This document shows positions 18,783 to 27,066 of a stretch of 64,000 bases of DNA, one piece after another. The DNA comes from G963664585 sp963664585 (GTDB lineage Bacteria; Bacillota; Clostridia; Oscillospirales; Ruminococcaceae). The translations under genes and the position numbers were made by a program. How positions within the stretch are numbered: the first letter of the stretch is position 1; every line of letters starts with the position of its first letter. A model generated the notes under the pieces. The model saw only the letters and a program-made list of their open reading frames with translations. It made no database searches and was not told the DNA's origin. Location of the stretch: the NCBI GenBank assembly GCA_963664585.2, contig CAXXEO010000002.1:124001-188000 (forward strand), in the 5' to 3' direction.

Positions 18783-19511
18783 ATGGAAGGCCGGATCAGT
18801 TCTTTCGAAAGCATGGGAACACTGGACGGCCCCGGGGTGCGTTTTGTAGCCTTTCTTCAAGGCTGCCCGCTTCGATGTGTCTACTGCCATAACCCCGAGA
18901 CCTGGGCGGCCAACGATGGTTTCTCCATCGACAGCGCCGACCTTGTGAAACGCGCCCAACGGTACGTCCCCTATTTTGGCAGTACGGGCGGCCTTACCCT
19001 TTCGGGGGGTGAGCCTCTCTGTCAGTCGGAATTTGTGGAAGACATCCTGAAACGCTGCCGGTCGCTGGGCATCCACACCGCGCTTGATACCGCTGGAGGG
19101 ATGGCGGACGATCATGCTCTTAGAACTGCTTTAGAAGCAGACCTTATTCTGCTGGATATCAAATTCACCGATGAAAAAAACTATCAGCGCTATACGGGGG
19201 GCTCCCTCGGGCATGTCATTGGCTTTCTGGACGGATTGTCACGGGCAGGCAAGGCAGTTTGGATCCGGCACGTGGTGATTCCCGGGATCAATGACAGCCG
19301 CGGGGATATCGCCCGTTTATGGGCGCTGCTTCGGGGCTATCCCGTTATTCAAAGGGTCGAACTTCTCCCGTTTAGAAAACTGTGCATCCCCAAATACGAA
19401 AAATTGAAAATTCCCTTTCCCCTGAAGGATACCCCTCAGGCTTCACCAGAACTAATGAAAGAATTGGGTGATGAACTCGCTCTTCTTTCAGACGGAAAAT
19501 TTAAAGAATAA
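18783..19511 (+). CDS. pflA: Pyruvate formate-lyase activating enzyme (radical SAM)
   Basis: A 242-aa radical SAM activase that abstracts hydrogen from the PflB glycine to create the glycyl radical. The iron-sulfur motif CxxxCxxC is C28-C32-C35 (GCPLRCVYCHNPE). LTLSGGEPL marks the glycine-rich SAM-binding segment, and the N-terminal SFESMGTLDGPGVR is typical of PFL activases. The ATG has AAGGGAG about 6 nt upstream. It lies directly downstream of its substrate gene. Confidence 0.95.
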   Translation: MEGRISSFESMGTLDGPGVRFVAFLQGCPLRCVYCHNPETWAANDGFSIDSADLVKRAQRYVPYFGSTGGLTLSGGEPLCQSEFVEDILKRCRSLGIHTALDTAGGMADDHALRTALEADLILLDIKFTDEKNYQRYTGGSLGHVIGFLDGLSRAGKAVWIRHVVIPGINDSRGDIARLWALLRGYPVIQRVELLPFRKLCIPKYEKLKIPFPLKDTPQASPELMKELGDELALLSDGKFKE

Positions 19512-19610
19512 ATGGCAATGATTCCCTTTGTTTTATGCTAACAGGGGGATTTTGTGCTAATAATAACCCTATTCTCATCCATACTAATTTCAAACTAAAC
19601 GGCAATCATC

Positions 19611-19653
19611 CTGTCTCTTTTTCTCCCTCCTTCTTCGAGGGAAAAAGACACAG
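19611..19653. repeat. Variable-stem hairpin downstream of pflA
   Basis: CTGTCTCTTTTTCTCCCTC faces GAGGGAAAAAGACACAG, flanked by GGCAATCATC on the left and a TGCC-containing AT-rich segment on the right. It may terminate pflA transcripts. Confidence 0.55.
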
Positions 19654-19784
19654 AAATAAAGTGCCATTTAAATAGTTTCGGTTACAGCATTCATAAAGAT
19701 TCGCATTTTCCCGCCTTTGGTGAAAAACGCAAAAACATTGTTTTCTGCAAAAATCAGCATTAAAAACAGAGGAGGTAAACCGCT

Positions 19785-20543
19785 GTGCATAAAGTGGATT
19801 TAAACTGTGATCTCGGTGAAAGCTTCGGCGCCTATAAGCTCGGTCTTGACGAGGAAGTCATCAAACATGTTTCATCAGTAAATGTAGCCTGCGGCTGGCA
19901 TGCCGGCGACCCGATCGTCATGGATAAAACGGTGGCGGCTGCCAAAAGCTTTGGTGTAGCCGTGGGTGCCCATCCTGCCTTTCCGGATCTGATGGGGTTT
20001 GGTCGCCGCGAAATGGTTCTCTCCCCCGCCGAAACTGAGAGCTATGTTCTTTATCAGCTTGGCGCACTTTACGCCTTTACCCGGCGCCACGGAGTGGAAC
20101 TCACTCATATGAAGGCTCACGGAAGTCTTTACAATATGGCGGCTAAAGATATAGGGATGGCTATGGCGCTTTGCAAGGCAGTGGCTGGTTTTGACAAAAA
20201 TATCGCCATCGTTGGGCTGGCGGGCTCAAAGATGCGCGCGGCGGCCGAAGAGCTTGGACTCACCTTTGTCAGCGAGGTATTTGCCGACCGCGCCTATGAA
20301 GACGACGGAAGCCTTGTCGCCAGAAGTAAGCCCGGCTCCATGATTGAGGATGCCGCGCTTGCCATCGATCGGGTGGTGGCCATGGTAAAAACCGGAAAGG
20401 TTTATTCGATTAACGGAAAGCAAATTTCCATTGCAGCAGATACCGTATGCGTCCATGGGGACAACAGCCACGCGGTGGAATTTGTTATGGCAATCAGAAA
20501 GCGCCTTATGGACGAGGGCGTTACCGTAGTTTCCCTGCGATAA
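19785..20543 (+). CDS. pxpA: 5-oxoprolinase subunit A (LamB/YcsF family)
   Basis: A 252-aa subunit of the prokaryotic ATP-dependent 5-oxoprolinase PxpABC, which opens 5-oxo-L-proline to glutamate. The family opening DLNCDLGESFG is present, along with VNVACGWHAGDP and THMKAHGSLYN. GTG start with GGAGG upstream. First gene of pxpABC, separated from pxpB by a palindromic repeat. Pyroglutamyl peptidase elsewhere in the window could supply the substrate. Confidence 0.95.
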   Translation: MHKVDLNCDLGESFGAYKLGLDEEVIKHVSSVNVACGWHAGDPIVMDKTVAAAKSFGVAVGAHPAFPDLMGFGRREMVLSPAETESYVLYQLGALYAFTRRHGVELTHMKAHGSLYNMAAKDIGMAMALCKAVAGFDKNIAIVGLAGSKMRAAAEELGLTFVSEVFADRAYEDDGSLVARSKPGSMIEDAALAIDRVVAMVKTGKVYSINGKQISIAADTVCVHGDNSHAVEFVMAIRKRLMDEGVTVVSLR

Positions 20544-20559
20544 ACAGCACTAAGGAATA

Positions 20560-20665
20560 TATAGCCAATTAACTTAAAAACTGGCTATATATAAAACGTC
20601 ATTTTCTTCCCCCGCCTTCGGCGGGGGAAGAAATCACAAGCTTGTTTTCAAGTTAATCAACTATA
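20560..20665 (+). repeat. Family A palindromic element, copy 7, inside the pxp operon
   Basis: Forward orientation, TTC loop, perfect stem. It fills almost the whole 143-bp gap between pxpA and pxpB, which are on the same strand, so it would be transcribed and could act as a processing or attenuation hairpin. Confidence 0.9.
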
Positions 20666-20686
20666 GAAATAGGCAGGTGAATCGCC

Positions 20687-21382
20687 TTGGCCGACAGTTT
20701 TAGGCTTATCATCAGCGGGGACCGTTCGCTGACCGTAGAATTTGGCAACGAAATCAGTGAAGAGATTAACGGGCTCGTGCAGGCCCTTGCTCTTTATCTT
20801 AGGGTAGACCCGATAGATGGGGTCACCGAGCTTGTCCCCACATACCGCTCGCTCACGATACACTATCTGCCAGAGATCATCGATTATCACACAATTTGCC
20901 ATAAGGTAAAGGCCGCCGTGGCCCAGTGCGGCGGACAAGCTCTTCCTGAGGGAGAGCTTGTGGAAATTCCCGTCCTTTATGGCGGCGAGATGGGACCGGA
21001 CATGGATGCTGTTTGCACCCACTGCGCCCTCGCGCAGGAAGAGGTTATCCAGATTCATTCAGCCCCCCTCTATCTCATCCACATGCTGGGATTTACACCC
21101 GGATTCCCCTATTTGGGTGGTATGGACAGCCGCATCGCCACGCCTCGCCTTCAGATTCCGCGGGTGAAAATACCCGCAGGCTCGGTCGGTATCGCAGGGG
21201 GACAGACGGGGGTTTATCCGATCGCCTCACCGGGGGGCTGGCAACTGATTGGCCGCACCCCACTTGTTCTCTTTGATCCCTACCGAAACGATCCTATCCT
21301 GTTAAAGGCCGGACAGCGGATACGCTTTGTTCCCATTGACCGTGCCGAATACGTCCGATTGGAGGGACGAGGGAATGATTGA
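20687..21382 (+). CDS. pxpB: 5-oxoprolinase subunit B (KipI family)
   Basis: 231 aa. PxpB forms the PxpBC part of 5-oxoprolinase; the family includes B. subtilis KipI. The family motif GFTPGFPYLGG is present near 136-146, followed by RLQIPRVKIPAGSVGIAGGQ. TTG start preceded by AGGCAGGTG. The stop overlaps the pxpC start, indicating translational coupling. Confidence 0.94.
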   Translation: MADSFRLIISGDRSLTVEFGNEISEEINGLVQALALYLRVDPIDGVTELVPTYRSLTIHYLPEIIDYHTICHKVKAAVAQCGGQALPEGELVEIPVLYGGEMGPDMDAVCTHCALAQEEVIQIHSAPLYLIHMLGFTPGFPYLGGMDSRIATPRLQIPRVKIPAGSVGIAGGQTGVYPIASPGGWQLIGRTPLVLFDPYRNDPILLKAGQRIRFVPIDRAEYVRLEGRGND

Positions 21383-22397
21383 GATCAACTCTGCCGGTCT
21401 TCTGACCACGGTACAGGATCTGGGGAGGAACGGATTCCAGCGCTTCGGTGTGCCCGTAGCGGGAGCGATGGATGCCTTTGCCCACTCGCTGGCGAACATT
21501 CTCGTCGGCAATCCCCGGGACGCTGCCACGCTTGAGGCCACCATCCTTGGTCCTGCGATCACCTTTTTAGAGCCTTGTGTTTTCGCCCTCTGCGGCGGAG
21601 ATTTTGCCCCTGTGCTTGATGGAGCACCGATTGTCAGAAACCGGGCCTATCGTGGGGAAAAGGGTTCGGTGCTGCAACTTGGGGCAGCAAAAATGGGCTG
21701 CCGCGTCTATATTGCCTTTTCCGGTGGTATCCATGTACCGCTTGTAATGGGCAGCCGTTCCACCTATTGGAAGGGGAACTTCGGCGGATTAGAGGGACGC
21801 CCCCTCAAAAAGGGCGACAGCCTCGAGATTCTTCCGGGCGATTCCCTGCCGGATACAGCGGGAACTTTTATTTCTCAGGATTTTGGCATCCATTATTCCT
21901 CCTTCCCTATGGTAAGGGTTGTGATGGGACCACAGGACGACCAGTTTTCCGTGAGTGGAAAAACCTCTTTTTTCTCTGGTGAGTATACTGTCACCGCTGA
22001 AAATGACCGCATGGGCTATCGGCTTTCCGGCCCACAGATTTCCTTCGCCGAGGGCTTTGACGGAAACATTATCTCGGATGGTCTTTCCATGGGCGCGGTG
22101 CAAATCAGCAAAAACCAGCCCATACTGATGATGGCCGACCGCCAGACTACAGGCGGGTACGCAAAGCTTGCCAGCGTCATCACCGCCGACCTCCCGCTTG
22201 TCAGCCAGCTTAAAGAGGGGGATCACCTGCGTTTTCGGTCGGTGGCCATTGAAGAGGCACAGTCGCTTTATCTCGCCCAGAAGGCACTGCTTGATAATCT
22301 GGAAATTCATCTGGCCAAAGGCGGACGCGGCGAGGTGAAAAGTGTTTCCATTCGTATCAATGACCGACCACAAAATGCCCTTGTCAGCGAAATTTAA
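21375..22397 (+). CDS. pxpC: 5-oxoprolinase subunit C (KipA / biotin-dependent carboxyltransferase-like family)
   Basis: A 340-aa third subunit of PxpABC. It begins at the ATG at 21375, overlapping the last codons of pxpB. Family signatures include GLLTTVQDLGRNGFQRFGVPVAGAMD at the N-terminus and GYRLSGP near the middle. The 3' end is followed by family A copy 8. Confidence 0.94.
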   Translation: MIEINSAGLLTTVQDLGRNGFQRFGVPVAGAMDAFAHSLANILVGNPRDAATLEATILGPAITFLEPCVFALCGGDFAPVLDGAPIVRNRAYRGEKGSVLQLGAAKMGCRVYIAFSGGIHVPLVMGSRSTYWKGNFGGLEGRPLKKGDSLEILPGDSLPDTAGTFISQDFGIHYSSFPMVRVVMGPQDDQFSVSGKTSFFSGEYTVTAENDRMGYRLSGPQISFAEGFDGNIISDGLSMGAVQISKNQPILMMADRQTTGGYAKLASVITADLPLVSQLKEGDHLRFRSVAIEEAQSLYLAQKALLDNLEIHLAKGGRGEVKSVSIRINDRPQNALVSEI

Positions 22398-22447
22398 ATA
22401 ACGGTAAAACCTTCTCATTAGGCGTGTTGTTTTTCTTATCTTTATTT

Positions 22448-22553
22448 TATAGCCAATTAACTTAAAAACTGGCTATATATAAAACGTCATTTTCTTCCCC
22501 CGCCGAAGGCGGGGGAAGAAATCACAAGCTTGTTTTCAAGTTAATCAACTATA
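22448..22553 (+). repeat. Family A palindromic element, copy 8
   Basis: Forward orientation, GAA loop. It is the last copy before a repeat-free stretch running to 30426. Confidence 0.9.
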
Positions 22554-22576
22554 AGAAAAGACTGGTGTAATTAGAA

Positions 22577-23284
22577 ATGAGCAGTTCAATCAGAATAGGA
22601 ATTATTGGAGATTTTGATCCACAACGTCCATCACACAAGGCGACAAATGATGCATTAAACCACTGCGCCGATTATTTGGGAATTGATTTGGATTTGCAAT
22701 GGCTGCCCACCGTATTATTAGAAAAAGATGCAGATAAAAGCATCCGCATCTTTGACGGGTTTTGGTGTGCGCCCGGGAGCCCTTACAAGAACATGAAGGG
22801 AGCTTTAAAAGCAATCCAATTTGCGAGGGAGAATGATTATCCTTTTATAGGAACATGTGGAGGTTTTCAGCACGCAGTGATCGAGTATGCTCAAAACAAA
22901 ATGGGATTTACTGATGCACAGCATGCAGAATATAACCCGGATGCTTCAAAATTATTTATTAGCGCCCTGTCATGTTCTCTGGTGGGAGAAACACGTAAGA
23001 TTTATATCAATAACGACTCGATGATTTATAGGTTTTATCACGAAACCCAAGTAGAAGAACGCTATAATTGCAGTTTTGGACTTGACCCCCAATATCAAAA
23101 ATTAATGGATGAAAGTGGTTTTAAGGTAGCCGCCACAGATGAAAAAGGGGAAGCAAGAATACTGGAGTTGCCACACAACAGATTTTATGTTGCTACGTTA
23201 TTTCAGCCACAGCTGAGTTCCTCACCCGAAAATCCTCACAAACTGATTGTAGCATATTTAAATTGTGCAAAAGAATTCCATTAA
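22577..23284 (+). CDS. CTP synthase C-terminal-region-related class I amidotransferase-like protein
   Basis: A 235-aa stand-alone glutamine amidotransferase-like domain resembling the 'CTP synthase C-terminal region-related (seleno)protein' group. The nucleophile elbow is GTCGGFQHA (C94), with UGA-free cysteine codons. The usual histidine-glutamate pair (HPE) is replaced by QPQ in LFQPQL, so classical glutaminase activity is doubtful. Function unknown. Base composition is more AT-rich than pxpABC upstream, and it marks the left side of an accessory patch. Confidence 0.8.
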   Translation: MSSSIRIGIIGDFDPQRPSHKATNDALNHCADYLGIDLDLQWLPTVLLEKDADKSIRIFDGFWCAPGSPYKNMKGALKAIQFARENDYPFIGTCGGFQHAVIEYAQNKMGFTDAQHAEYNPDASKLFISALSCSLVGETRKIYINNDSMIYRFYHETQVEERYNCSFGLDPQYQKLMDESGFKVAATDEKGEARILELPHNRFYVATLFQPQLSSSPENPHKLIVAYLNCAKEFH

Positions 23285-23342
23285 TGAAGAGCTTGATCAT
23301 TCCCCCGCCTCCGGTCTAGGGGAACAAATCCAGAATTATCAT

Positions 23343-23850
23343 TTTTTTGAATGAATAGGATTAACCATTTTCATGCAATCACTAAATCTGCCTAGCGAGC
23401 CACGTTGATGATTTTAATTCCCTTTTTTTCTGCGTAATGAACGGTCTGAAATGTGCCGCCCTGATGCCGCGACAGGCAGCAAAGGCAATAGGCGGACTGA
23501 TTCACCATATAGCAGTTTCGTTTTTTCATACAAACCGGACTGTATTCTTCGGAAACATAATGGATTTCATCCGCTTCAGAAAGCAGTTTTTGATAAAGCT
23601 GCACCTTTTCCTCCGGCCAGTATTTTTCCTGATTTTTGCATGGCAGCGCGAAAATCAACCGTGCGTCATAACCAAGCTCCCTTTTTGCTATGACCAGAGA
23701 GGCAGCAATCATGTCGAAGCCCAAAGCGCCGCCTGATATAAAGTTTGTAACGCCTTGATCGATGAGGTTTTCTATCTCATCATTAAGGCGTTTTATCATG
23801 GGTTTTATTTTGTTTTCAGAAAGTTTTCTGTGCCCAGAAAAGCAGCAAGT
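23343..23850 (-). repeat. ~0.5-kb direct duplication, left copy
   Basis: Nearly indel-free similarity to 26495-27002, covering the SLOG gene except its first codons plus about 50 bp beyond its stop (GGATTAACC...). Both copies have the same orientation and flank 2.6 kb of AT-rich cargo. Confidence 0.8.
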
Positions 23851-23862
23851 TTGTGATTTCAT
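23392..23862 (-). CDS. SLOG-superfamily (DUF1273/YpsA-like) protein, module 1
   Basis: A 156-aa Rossmann-like protein with the SLOG pattern: TCCFSGHRKL at the N-terminus (GHR motif), FISGGALGFDMIAA near 42-55, FALPCKNQ near 71-78, and a C-terminal GGTFQTVHYAEKKG. SLOG proteins bind or process nucleotides and related ligands, and several families act in conflict systems. GGAGGCGGAATA precedes the ATG. It is transcribed divergently from an XRE regulator with an operator-like palindrome between. It differs from module 2 at about 18 of 156 positions by eye. Confidence 0.85.
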   Translation of the reverse strand: MKSQTCCFSGHRKLSENKIKPMIKRLNDEIENLIDQGVTNFISGGALGFDMIAASLVIAKRELGYDARLIFALPCKNQEKYWPEEKVQLYQKLLSEADEIHYVSEEYSPVCMKKRNCYMVNQSAYCLCCLSRHQGGTFQTVHYAEKKGIKIINVAR

Positions 23863-23911
23863 TATTCCGCCTCCATTAGTGGCTTATCACTATATTAACA
23901 CAAAAATTATA

Positions 23912-23931
23912 ATTAGTGAAGTATCACTAAT
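23912..23931. promoter_or_regulatory. Operator-like palindrome, module 1
   Basis: ATTAGTGA-AGTA-TCACTAAT is a perfect dyad between the divergent SLOG and XRE genes. Related half-sites recur at 23884-23892 (TTATCACTA) and 23960-23968 (ATTAGTGAT). It is the likely binding site of the adjacent XRE regulator. Confidence 0.65.
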
Positions 23932-23989
23932 AAAAAAGATGCTAGTTGACTATCATTTAATTAGTGATATATCGCTGGGGGTGATAGTA

Positions 23990-24232
23990 ATGAATACGCA
24001 TCAAGCAGTCGCAAACAGAATAATACAGTTGTGCAGGGAAAAACATCTCACACCAAACGGAATCAGCAATATTGCGGGGGTTTCCCAATCGACGGTTAAA
24101 AGCATCTTAAATGGCGAGAGCCAAAATCCCGGTATCGTCACAATCAAAAAACTTTGTGACGGCTTTGAAATCACGCTTGGGGAGTTTTTCAGTATAGAAG
24201 AGTTTGATTGTTTGGAGCAGGAAATAAAGTGA
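23990..24232 (+). CDS. XRE-family helix-turn-helix regulator, module 1
   Basis: An 80-aa, almost pure Cro/CI-type HTH domain (IIQLCREKHLT, GISNIAGVSQSTVKSIL), ending in LGEFFSIEEFDCLEQEIK. Preceded by GGGGGTGATAGTA. It is similar over its length to the regulator at 37025-37267, and both sit divergent to a SLOG gene. It probably represses the shared intergenic promoters through the palindrome at 23912. Confidence 0.88.
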   Translation: MNTHQAVANRIIQLCREKHLTPNGISNIAGVSQSTVKSILNGESQNPGIVTIKKLCDGFEITLGEFFSIEEFDCLEQEIK

Positions 24233-24286
24233 CCCCTGATGAAAATATAAAATAAAATTCATAACACTTTGATGGAGAATGTTTAT

Positions 24287-24701
24287 ATGAGTGAAATAAC
24301 CTATAAGAAGGACGTAGTTCCGAATATTGAGGATTTAAGAAACTTGTATGATGATGCAAATTGGAGTTCTTATACTAACGATATGACTCGTTTGCTGCAA
24401 GCGATAAATAACTCATTATTTGTTATGTCTGCTTGGGACAAAAACAAATTAGTCGGTCTTGTGAGGATTATAGGCGATGGAATAACCATAATTTATATTC
24501 AAGATATTATTATCCTAAAATCTTATAAAAGACATGGTATTGGAACTTACTTAATCAACTCAGTTTGTAAGAAATACGAATCAGTAAGACAAAAAGTTTT
24601 ACTTGCGGATGATACACCAGAAACAAGAGGTTTCTTACCAATCACTTGAATTTAAATCATGCGACAAAGGTGAATTGGTGTCATTTGTAAAACTTGGGTA
24701 A
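24287..24701 (+). pseudogene. GNAT acetyltransferase with +1 frameshift
   Basis: A GNAT-fold N-acetyltransferase resembling small YjdJ/AAC-like members. The acetyl-CoA loop is visible as LKSYKRHGIGTYLI. The frame breaks at 24635-24636, where one extra T turns an expected TAC into TTA. Deleting it restores GF-YQSLEFKSC...VKLG and a stop at 24701, giving about 137 aa. The ATG at 24287 has GGAG 9 nt upstream. Either a sequencing error or a recent loss. Confidence 0.72.
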
Positions 24702-24737
24702 GAGATAAAATTCCACTTATTAACGAGAATAAATTTT

Positions 24738-24933
24738 AAAAAAAATAGTAAATTTGAGATTGATAAAGAAGATAATAAAATACAGACAATCAACAGAACT
24801 ATCCGCATTAAAGCAGATTATTTTGATAAAATTATGAATCTAAGTGAAAAAAACGGGTGTTTCATTTAATAAAATAATTAACCAATGTATCTCTTATGCA
24901 CTGGACAATATGGACGAAAATAAAAAAGGGTAA
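24738..24933 (+). pseudogene. Ribbon-helix-helix-like (Arc/CopG type) small protein, frame-disrupted and without a start
   Basis: Readable as KNSKFEIDKEDNKI then TINRTIRIKADYFDKIMNLS, a typical Arc-type beta-strand plus helix. After one extra G in GGG at 24855-24857 it continues GVSFNKIINQCISYAL to a stop at 24933. No in-frame ATG was found. Similar small RHH proteins accompany Firmicute mobile elements. Too short and broken to call functional. Confidence 0.45.
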
Positions 24934-24989
24934 TGTGGACTTGCTAAAAGTGAACTAATAGCCTTAAAAAAGAACAAGGACTTTACATT

Positions 24990-25018
24990 TTGTATTGTAA
25001 ATGGTACGATACTATAAA
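24990..25018 (+). promoter_or_regulatory. Promoter of the TyrRS leader
   Basis: TTGTAT (24990-24995), a 17-bp spacer, then TATAAA (25013-25018), about 21 bp before a leader peptide ATG. Confidence 0.55.
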
Positions 25019-25039
25019 ATTACTGTTGGGGTAGCGTAT

Positions 25040-25186
25040 ATGAATTTATCTTTCACTAAAAAATTCATATTACAGTAAGTCTGTTTTCTTATTATTATGG
25101 AAACAGGCTTTGGTTGCGTTTACCCTAAGTCGATTTTACAAGGGTAATCAGCAGATCAAAGCTTATAAGCTTTGATCTGCTTTTTT
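25040..25186 (+). promoter_or_regulatory. Leader peptide plus attenuator upstream of the TyrRS remnant
   Basis: A 12-codon leader ORF (MNLSFTKKFILQ, 25040-25078) is followed by two smaller inverted repeats (CTGTTTTC/GAAACAG and TACCCT/AGGGTA). A strong terminator then follows: GCAGATCAAAGC/GCTTTGATCTGC with TTTTTT (25151-25186). This is the layout of ribosome-stalling attenuators used by resistance genes. The peptide has no tyrosine codon and there is no T-box GGTGG signature, so it does not look like a tyrosine sensor. Confidence 0.6.
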
Positions 25187-25211
25187 ATTTTGAAAAGAAA
25201 GAGGCGAGAAA

Positions 25212-26432
25212 ATGCGATTGCACAAACATTATTTGAGACACTTAAGTGTGATGCGGTTTCGATATTCTCTGAGGAAACATTACTCAATAAACTCAAAAGC
25301 GGTAAAAAACTCAAGATTAAACTCGGAGCAGATCCAAGCCGCCCAGACCTACATCTCGGCCACTCTGTAGTTCTACGAAAACTCAGGATGTTTCAGGACT
25401 TAGGACACGAAATAGTTTTTGTCATTGGAGACTTCACAGGAATGATAGGTGATCCCTCCGGGGAAAAGCAAAACAAGGGTGCCGCTCACATTTGAACAGA
25501 CACGCAAAAATGGCCGCAGTTATTTTGAACAGGTAACAAAAATTCTTGACAAAAATAAGACGATTATCACTTATAATTCAGAATGGCTTGGCAAGATGAA
25601 CTTTGCCGATGTACTTTCGCTTGCGGGAAAATACACACTTGCAAGGATTATGGAGCGTGATGATTTTGCAAAGCGTTACGCAGAGAATCAGCCTATTGGT
25701 CTGCACGAAATATTCTATCCGCTTATGCAGGGTTATGATTCAGTCGCACTGGGTGCTGACATAGAAGTGGGTGGTACAGACCCAGACCCTTTAATTTACT
25801 TGTCGGACGTGAACTGCAAAAGAATTTCGGGCAAGAGCCGCAGGAAGTTATGACATTTCCCCTGCTGGTTGGACTTGATGGCATTGAAAAGATGAGCAAA
25901 TCACTTGATACATTATATTGGAATTGATGAAGCAGCAGAAATTATGTTTGAAAAGTGCATGAAAATTCCTGACATACTGATACACGATTATTTTCGTTTA
26001 ACAACCGATATCCCTTCAAAAATCTATGAACCACTTATAAGCTCTGACATTCGTGAAGCACATTTTAAATATGCTCGTGAAATTGTTCGTATGTATCATG
26101 GGATAAACCGCGTGATTGATGCTGAAAACCGCTATCAAGAAATTGCCGCGGGCAAACTGCCGGAAAATATAGATGAGTTTAAAATTGATACAAACGGTAT
26201 CGGCATTGTAGATTTATTAAAGACAATTGGATTTGCCGCCTCAAACAGCGATGCACGAAGACTGATTACAGGTGGTGGAATAAAAATAAATGGTGAAACG
26301 GTAACCGACAACTTTTTAGCTATTTCAAACGTAAAAGAAATCGTTATTAGCCGAGGAAAAAATAAATATGTGAGAATATTTTTTGATAGCAACAATGCAC
26401 TTGACAATATGATTGAACATGAAAAAGTTTAG
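25212..26432 (+). pseudogene. Tyrosyl-tRNA synthetase (TyrZ-like), split by frameshifts
   Basis: Three consecutive open frames together spell a class I TyrRS: DLHLGHSVVLRKLRMFQDLGH (HxGH motif), GDFTGMIGDPSG, YPLMQGYDSVAL, GADIEVGGTD, then EKMSKSLD (KMSKS motif), and a C-terminal S4-like domain (DARRLITGGGIKINGETV). Frames change at GGGG 25460-25463, CCC 25781-25783, CCC 25787-25789 and TT 25913-25914. Each is a single-base extension of a short homopolymer; removing them restores the family sequence. The N-terminal start is also out of frame with the SD-linked ATG at 25212. Sits behind an attenuator leader. Confidence 0.82.
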
Positions 26433-26494
26433 GAAATCTTGCCAAAAGTGGCAGCCAAGTTTAATATAAGAAGCAACAAGCAGGAGCACCGTTT

Positions 26495-27002
26495 ATTTTT
26501 GAATGAGTAGGATTAACCGTTTTCACGCAATTACTAAATCTACCTAGCAGGCCACGTTGATAATTCTGATTCCCTTTTTTTCTGCATATTGAACAGTCTG
26601 ATACGTGCCGCCCTGATGCTGTAACAGGTAACAGAGACAATAGGCGGACTGATTCACCATATAACAGTTTCGTTTTTTCATACAGGCTGGACTGTATTCT
26701 TCGGAAACATAATGGATTTCATCCGCTTCAGAAAGCAGTTTTCGATAAAGCTGCACCTTTTCCTCCGGCCAGTATTTTTCCTGATTTTTGCATGGCAGCG
26801 CGAAAATCAGCCGCACATCAAAGCCTAGCTCCTTTTTGGCGATGACCAGAGAGGCCGCTATCATGTCGAAGCCCAAAGCGCCACCCGATATAAGGTTTGT
26901 AACGCCTTGATCGATGAGGTTTTCTATCTCATCATTAAGGCGTTTTATCATGGGCTCTATTTTGTTTTCAGAAAGTTTTCTGTGACCGGTAAAGCAGCAA
27001 GT
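26495..27002 (-). repeat. ~0.5-kb direct duplication, right copy
   Basis: Partner of 23343-23850. Similarity starts in the shared downstream segment (GAATGAGTAGGATTAACC) and stops a few codons after the SLOG start. The promoters and regulators of the two copies are therefore unrelated. Confidence 0.8.
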
Positions 27003-27014
27003 ATTTCCATACAT
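26544..27014 (-). CDS. SLOG-superfamily (DUF1273/YpsA-like) protein, module 2
   Basis: 156 aa, close paralogue of the module 1 SLOG protein, with the same TCCFTGHRKL, LISGGALGFDMIAA and GGTYQTVQYAEKKG motifs. The first residues (MYGN) differ from module 1 (MKSQ), marking the duplication breakpoint at the start codon. AAGGTGATATT precedes the ATG. Divergent from a different type of XRE regulator. Confidence 0.85.
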   Translation of the reverse strand: MYGNTCCFTGHRKLSENKIEPMIKRLNDEIENLIDQGVTNLISGGALGFDMIAASLVIAKKELGFDVRLIFALPCKNQEKYWPEEKVQLYRKLLSEADEIHYVSEEYSPACMKKRNCYMVNQSAYCLCYLLQHQGGTYQTVQYAEKKGIRIINVAC

Positions 27015-27066
27015 AATATCACCTTGCTTGTATAAATTAATACAGATATAATATCACACACGGTTC

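Noticed and set aside
22848..22870. Selenocysteine in the amidotransferase-like protein
   Set aside because: The related family includes selenoproteins, but here the nucleophile codon is TGT and the frame has no internal TGA.
24940..25190. T-box riboswitch upstream of tyrS
   Set aside because: The conserved antiterminator sequence (GGTGGNACC type) and Stem I motifs are absent, and a leader peptide is present instead.
23343..27014. Insertion sequence or integrase explaining the accessory patch
   Set aside because: No transposase or recombinase frame was found in the patch on either strand.
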